From DATJMJ01 sp035508795 (GTDB lineage: Bacteria > Actinomycetota > Acidimicrobiia > Acidimicrobiales > Palsa-688): DNA of 15,511 nt. Under the pieces are notes generated by a model. That model had not been told where the DNA came from, did not search any database, and worked only from the letters and a program-made list of their open reading frames with translations. This document shows, in pieces, positions 12,858-15,511 of the stretch (position 1 is its first letter; the number at the start of each line of letters is the position of its first letter). Position numbers and translations under genes: made by a program. Location: the NCBI GenBank assembly GCA_035508795.1, contig DATJMJ010000019.1, forward strand, positions 1 to 15,511, in the 5' to 3' direction.

Positions 12858-15017
12858 TCAGTCGGCCGGTGCGGCACCCCACTGCTGGCCGCTCCAGGCG
12901 ACCCCGTTCCAAGCTGAGCCGCTCCAGGCGACCCCGTTCCAAGCTGAGCCGCTCCAGGCGACGCCGTTCCAAGCTGAGCCGCTCCAGGCGACGCCGTTCC
13001 ATGCCGACCCGCTCCAGGCGACGCCGTTCCATGCCGACCCGCTCCATGCAACCCCGCTCGGAGCTGCCGTGGTGGCTGACCTCTCTGATTGGCTGGCCTC
13101 CAGGTCTTTCCAGTTTGCTGAGTCCCAGCTCGACCCGGCCCATGTCGTGCTGAGGTTGACCGAGGTGCCGATGTCGTTCAAGGAGATGGGGACAACTTTG
13201 GTGTTCCCGAGGGGGATGGCGAGCAGGTCCCCGGCCCCCGACAAGAAGGTCACCTTTTCGGCGCTAGCCGTGTTGGTCGATATCAGCGCGCCCGAGAAGG
13301 CGGCTGTGGCGCCCAATCCTGCGGCGAACATGAGGCCGCCAGAGCAAAGGTTCGGAGCCACGGCCTCGCCTTGCAGGGTCGATGCCGCCGGGTAGGCCGC
13401 GCCCGAGCCGGCGGGGATAACGTAGGACTCGGTCGGGATGTCCACCTGGATCTCGCCCACGGGGGCGCCGAGGAGGCTGCAAGCGACCGGGACGGAAAGT
13501 TCGCCGCCTGCCAGAGAGCTAGTGGCTGCAGCGTGAGCCCCGTTCATCTGGAGGGTGTAACCCGCTGAGAGAATTGCCCCCGGTGCCACTACGAGGTCAA
13601 CCGGGAGGGGTAGCTGCACGTAGGTTTGGCCGAAGTCCTGTTGGAGAGCCAGCCCTCGTGGCTCGCCCGCTGCCGCCGCCACGTCGAGCAAGCCATGGCC
13701 GTCGACAAAGGGGTTGCCGACCGGCCCCGGCATGGTGCTCGCAAGGAGGTCGGCCTTCACTTGATCGGGCTGCAGGCTGGGGTTATGGGCGAGCAGTAGC
13801 GCCACAGCGCCAGTGGTGATCGCCGAGCTGAACGACGTGCCCGAGCCGACGAAGTTGCCGTTGCCAACCTGAGCCTGCGGGTAGTTGTCGGCGATTGTCG
13901 AGCCTGGTGCCATCAAGCTGACGAGGGAGGTCCCCGAGGTGACCAGGTCGGGCTTGAACCATCCGTCGGGGTTGGTGGGGCCGACGCTCGAGAAGCTGGC
14001 CATCGTGTCACCTGCGGGTGAGACGTTGCCGTGGTCGTTGATGGCACCGACGGTGATGACGAATGGGTCGTCGCCGGGGGAAAGTATGGTGCCGTTGAAG
14101 GGGCCGTAGTTGCCCGCAGCGACGACTACTACTATCCCTGCTTCCCACGCCTGCTCGACCGCCTGGTCGAGGGGGTCGACGACCGAGGACTCCTGGGGGA
14201 CGTAACCGAGCGAGAGGTTCATCACCCGGATGTTGTCGACCGCCCTGTTGGCGATGACCCAGTCGATCCCCTCGATGACCGTCGAGAGAGTGGTCTGACC
14301 GGAGGCCCCCGCAACCTTCACCGAAACCAGCCCCGCGCCGGGCGCCTCACCTTCGTAGAGCCCCGAGGAGCTCGCCCCATTGCCGGCGATGAGCCCGGCC
14401 ACAAATGTGCCGTGCCCGTACTGGTCGTCGAAGGGGTTGTTGCCACCTGTGAGGTCGACACCCCCCACAAGGCGGCCGGCAAAATCGGGGAGCGGGTCGA
14501 TCCCCGTGTCGACGACCGCGACGTTGACGCCCGAGCCCGAGTCTCCTTCCGACCAGAGCTGGGTTGCGCCTGTCTGTTGGGGGAACACTGCCGCCGGGGC
14601 GGCGCCGCTCAATGTCGCCGGCGTCCCCAGCATCGTCACCGGGTAGTTGGGCGTGACCGTGACCCCCGGGATGTCCTCGAGGAGGGATACCTCGGCAGCC
14701 GTCAGGGTCGCGACGACCGCATCTGCAGCAGGCAAGCTGGCGCCGAGGGCCCCGCCTATCAACCGGGTCGCTGCAACAGCGGCGCTCGATCCCTCCGTGG
14801 TGCTGTCCGAGACGATGTACTGCGCCGGTGAGCTCGCGGGGGCTGTCGCCGTACTCGCGGCCGAGGTGGGTGCGCTCGCCTCAGATGGGGTCGCCTGAGC
14901 CATGGCGGGGAACGCCAGTAGCTCGAGGGTTACCAGAGCGGTGGTTGTGGCGGCGGCGCACTTCCAGACCGTTGCACGCGGGTGCATGCTCAGGGTGTGC
15001 CCTTGCGACGAGCCCAT
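12858..15017 (-). CDS. Secreted subtilisin-like (S8) serine protease with Trp-repeat tail
   Basis: The 719-residue precursor has a signal peptide (about 1-40, ending 'FPAMAQA') and an Ala/Ser/Thr-rich linker. A region at 66-130 resembles an I9-type propeptide. The S8 catalytic domain runs at about 150-450, with Asp170 ('VAVVDTGID'), His202 ('YGHGTFVAG'), oxyanion Asn303 ('AAGNYG') and Ser395 ('GSGTSFSS') all present, so it should be active outside the cell. A beta-rich domain of unknown type follows (about 455-625). The C-terminus (655-710) is five ten-residue units WSGSAWNGVA, a Trp every five residues, encoded by nearly identical 30-bp repeats. Related Trp-Ser-Gly tails are known on other actinobacterial S8 proteases. 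The start is supported by AAGGAG at 15025-15030. No neighbour links it to the sugar pathway. Confidence 0.95.
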   Translation of the reverse strand: MGSSQGHTLSMHPRATVWKCAAATTTALVTLELLAFPAMAQATPSEASAPTSAASTATAPASSPAQYIVSDSTTEGSSAAVAATRLIGGALGASLPAADAVVATLTAAEVSLLEDIPGVTVTPNYPVTMLGTPATLSGAAPAAVFPQQTGATQLWSEGDSGSGVNVAVVDTGIDPLPDFAGRLVGGVDLTGGNNPFDDQYGHGTFVAGLIAGNGASSSGLYEGEAPGAGLVSVKVAGASGQTTLSTVIEGIDWVIANRAVDNIRVMNLSLGYVPQESSVVDPLDQAVEQAWEAGIVVVVAAGNYGPFNGTILSPGDDPFVITVGAINDHGNVSPAGDTMASFSSVGPTNPDGWFKPDLVTSGTSLVSLMAPGSTIADNYPQAQVGNGNFVGSGTSFSSAITTGAVALLLAHNPSLQPDQVKADLLASTMPGPVGNPFVDGHGLLDVAAAAGEPRGLALQQDFGQTYVQLPLPVDLVVAPGAILSAGYTLQMNGAHAAATSSLAGGELSVPVACSLLGAPVGEIQVDIPTESYVIPAGSGAAYPAASTLQGEAVAPNLCSGGLMFAAGLGATAAFSGALISTNTASAEKVTFLSGAGDLLAIPLGNTKVVPISLNDIGTSVNLSTTWAGSSWDSANWKDLEASQSERSATTAAPSGVAWSGSAWNGVAWSGSAWNGVAWSGSAWNGVAWSGSAWNGVAWSGSAWNGVAWSGQQWGAAPAD
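12891..13070 (-). repeat. 30-bp coding tandem repeat in the protease tail
   Basis: Five 30-bp units (12891-12920, 12921-12950, 12951-12980, 12981-13010, 13011-13040), each starting gctccaggcga on the plus strand, are followed by a diverged sixth (13041-13070). Differences are mostly silent; the units encode WSGSAWNGVA. Near-identity at the DNA level points to recent expansion. Confidence 0.9.
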
Positions 15018-15024
15018 AGCCTCT

Positions 15025-15030
15025 CTCCTT
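15025..15030 (-). promoter_or_regulatory. Shine-Dalgarno of the S8 protease
   Basis: AAGGAG on the minus strand lies seven bases before the ATG at 15017 and fixes that start rather than the in-frame ATG ten codons later. Confidence 0.7.
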
Positions 15031-15110
15031 CGAAACGGGAGGGGATGGGTTCGCCACTAGCTCCGCCCGGCCAAGGCGACCAACTACAGACCGAGTTTCT
15101 TCGCTCACCC

Positions 15111-15124
15111 TCAGTAACTACTGA
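15111..15124. promoter_or_regulatory. Dyad TCAGTA-AC-TACTGA
   Basis: A 6-bp perfect inverted repeat with a 2-base spacer lies about 95 bases upstream of the protease start. Its size and AT content in a GC-rich setting fit a regulator-binding site. Confidence 0.4.
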
Positions 15125-15173
15125 CCGACTCATGGTGGGGGCAGTTCCGCCAGCTCGCAAGCGGGACCCGGTG

Positions 15174-15187
15174 TTAGGTGCCCCTAA
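15174..15187. promoter_or_regulatory. Dyad TTAGG-tgcc-CCTAA
   Basis: A 5-bp inverted repeat with a 4-base spacer, about 63 bp from the previous dyad centre to centre (roughly six helical turns), on the upstream side of the protease gene. It could be a second operator; the arms are short. Confidence 0.3.
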
Positions 15188-15255
15188 TGACGTTGATCGG
15201 CATGGATTTCCGCCTCGGCGCGGAACTTTCCGAAAAGCCGGCAGGCCCAAGTGCT

Positions 15256-15278
15256 GTTGAAGAGCACATCATTTCAAC
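15256..15278. promoter_or_regulatory. Inverted repeat GTTGAA-N11-TTCAAC
   Basis: Six-base arms at 15256-15261 and 15273-15278 are separated by 11 bases. It may be a binding site for a dimeric regulator or a small hairpin. Short arms keep confidence low. Confidence 0.25.
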
Positions 15279-15349
15279 CAGAAGCACCTGCACACGGGGC
15301 ATTTTCACCGCTCAGCGTGGTAGCGTTGCACACAGAGTGGTCGCGCCCG

Positions 15350-15428
15350 GTCCGGGCCCCGAGTCCGGCCCAGCATCGCGCCCCCGTCCGGGCGCCGAGT
15401 CCAGCCCGTCCGGGCCCCGAGTCCGGCC
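15350..15428. repeat. Three copies of a 21-bp direct repeat
   Basis: Copies at 15350-15370, 15386-15406 and 15408-15428 share gtccggg-c/g-ccgagtcc. The first and third are identical; the middle one differs at two positions. Spacing is irregular (36 and 22 bases). No gene is supported over it. Confidence 0.7.
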
Positions 15429-15511
15429 CGGCCGGGCTCAGCCCAGCGCCAAACCCGAGGCCGACGGACCCGGGCATGCACCTCGCCCGGGTGCGTCTTA
15501 CGACGGGACGG

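Larger units (their letters stand above)
15018..15511. other. Non-coding region upstream of the protease gene
   Basis: These 494 bases hold no open frame with convincing protein character. They contain two dyads (15111-15124, 15174-15187), a GTTGAA/TTCAAC inverted repeat (15256-15278) and three copies of a 21-bp repeat. Base composition is less GC-rich at 15080-15330, as expected for a promoter region. A neighbouring gene may start beyond the window. Confidence 0.55.

Noticed and set aside
12891..13070. 30-bp repeats as a CRISPR array
   Set aside because: Units are directly adjacent with no spacers, are in frame with the protease and encode a regular peptide repeat. No cas gene is near.
14031..14831. 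266-codon open frame on the plus strand
   Set aside because: It is antisense to the S8 catalytic domain and is dominated by Arg/Gly/Asp composition typical of shadow frames.
15274..15477. 67-codon open frame on the minus strand with repeated Gly-Ala-Arg-Thr-Gly
   Set aside because: The repeat simply reflects the 21-bp DNA repeats. There is no ribosome-binding site and no recognisable protein character.

Overview
High-GC DNA with strong Shine-Dalgarno sequences on some genes, actinobacterial-style small proteins, an S8 protease with a Trp-rich C-terminal repeat and a possible leaderless start. Together these suggest an actinomycete-phylum bacterium. Acidimicrobiia or a related deep lineage is my best guess, but nothing in the window proves it. 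I see no tRNA, rRNA, insertion sequence, phage gene or CRISPR array.

Layout. (1) Positions 1-1677: the 3' part of a secreted-looking beta-propeller protein (5' end outside the window) and a small membrane protein. (2) 1703-8887: a sugar-acid catabolic locus. A U32-like TIM-barrel protein of unknown role (minus) diverges from a two-gene unit (plus) encoding an SMP-30 lactonase and an IlvD/Edd pentonate (L-arabonate-type) dehydratase. A secreted right-handed beta-helix protein follows (plus), then converges on an alpha-ketoglutarate semialdehyde dehydrogenase (minus). (3) 8945-9412 (minus): a flavin/F420 split-barrel protein, probably cotranscribed with the dehydrogenase. (4) 9648-12557 (minus): a 969-residue membrane GAF-GGDEF-EAL cyclic-di-GMP protein with low-complexity inserts. 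(5) 12858-15017 (minus): a secreted subtilisin-like protease ending in a near-perfect ten-residue repeat. (6) 15018-15511: non-coding, with dyads and a 21-bp repeat.

How the genes fit together. Lactonase, pentonate dehydratase and semialdehyde dehydrogenase are three steps of the non-phosphorylating (Weimberg-type) route from a pentose to 2-oxoglutarate. The sugar dehydrogenase and the 2-keto-3-deoxypentonate dehydratase are not recognisable here. The secreted beta-helix protein could release or bind the polysaccharide feeding this route, but that is inference from position only.

The window is unusually rich in short tandem repeats. They occur inside genes (9, 24, 27 and 30 bp units) and between them (16, 9 and 21 bp units). 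There is also a textbook four-run G-quadruplex motif just beyond the stop codon of the cyclic-di-GMP gene. The most interesting leads are the lactonase/dehydratase junction (overlapping TTGA plus an Ala-Pro linker), the U32-like protein, the 16-bp repeat arrays before two genes, and the G-quadruplex.
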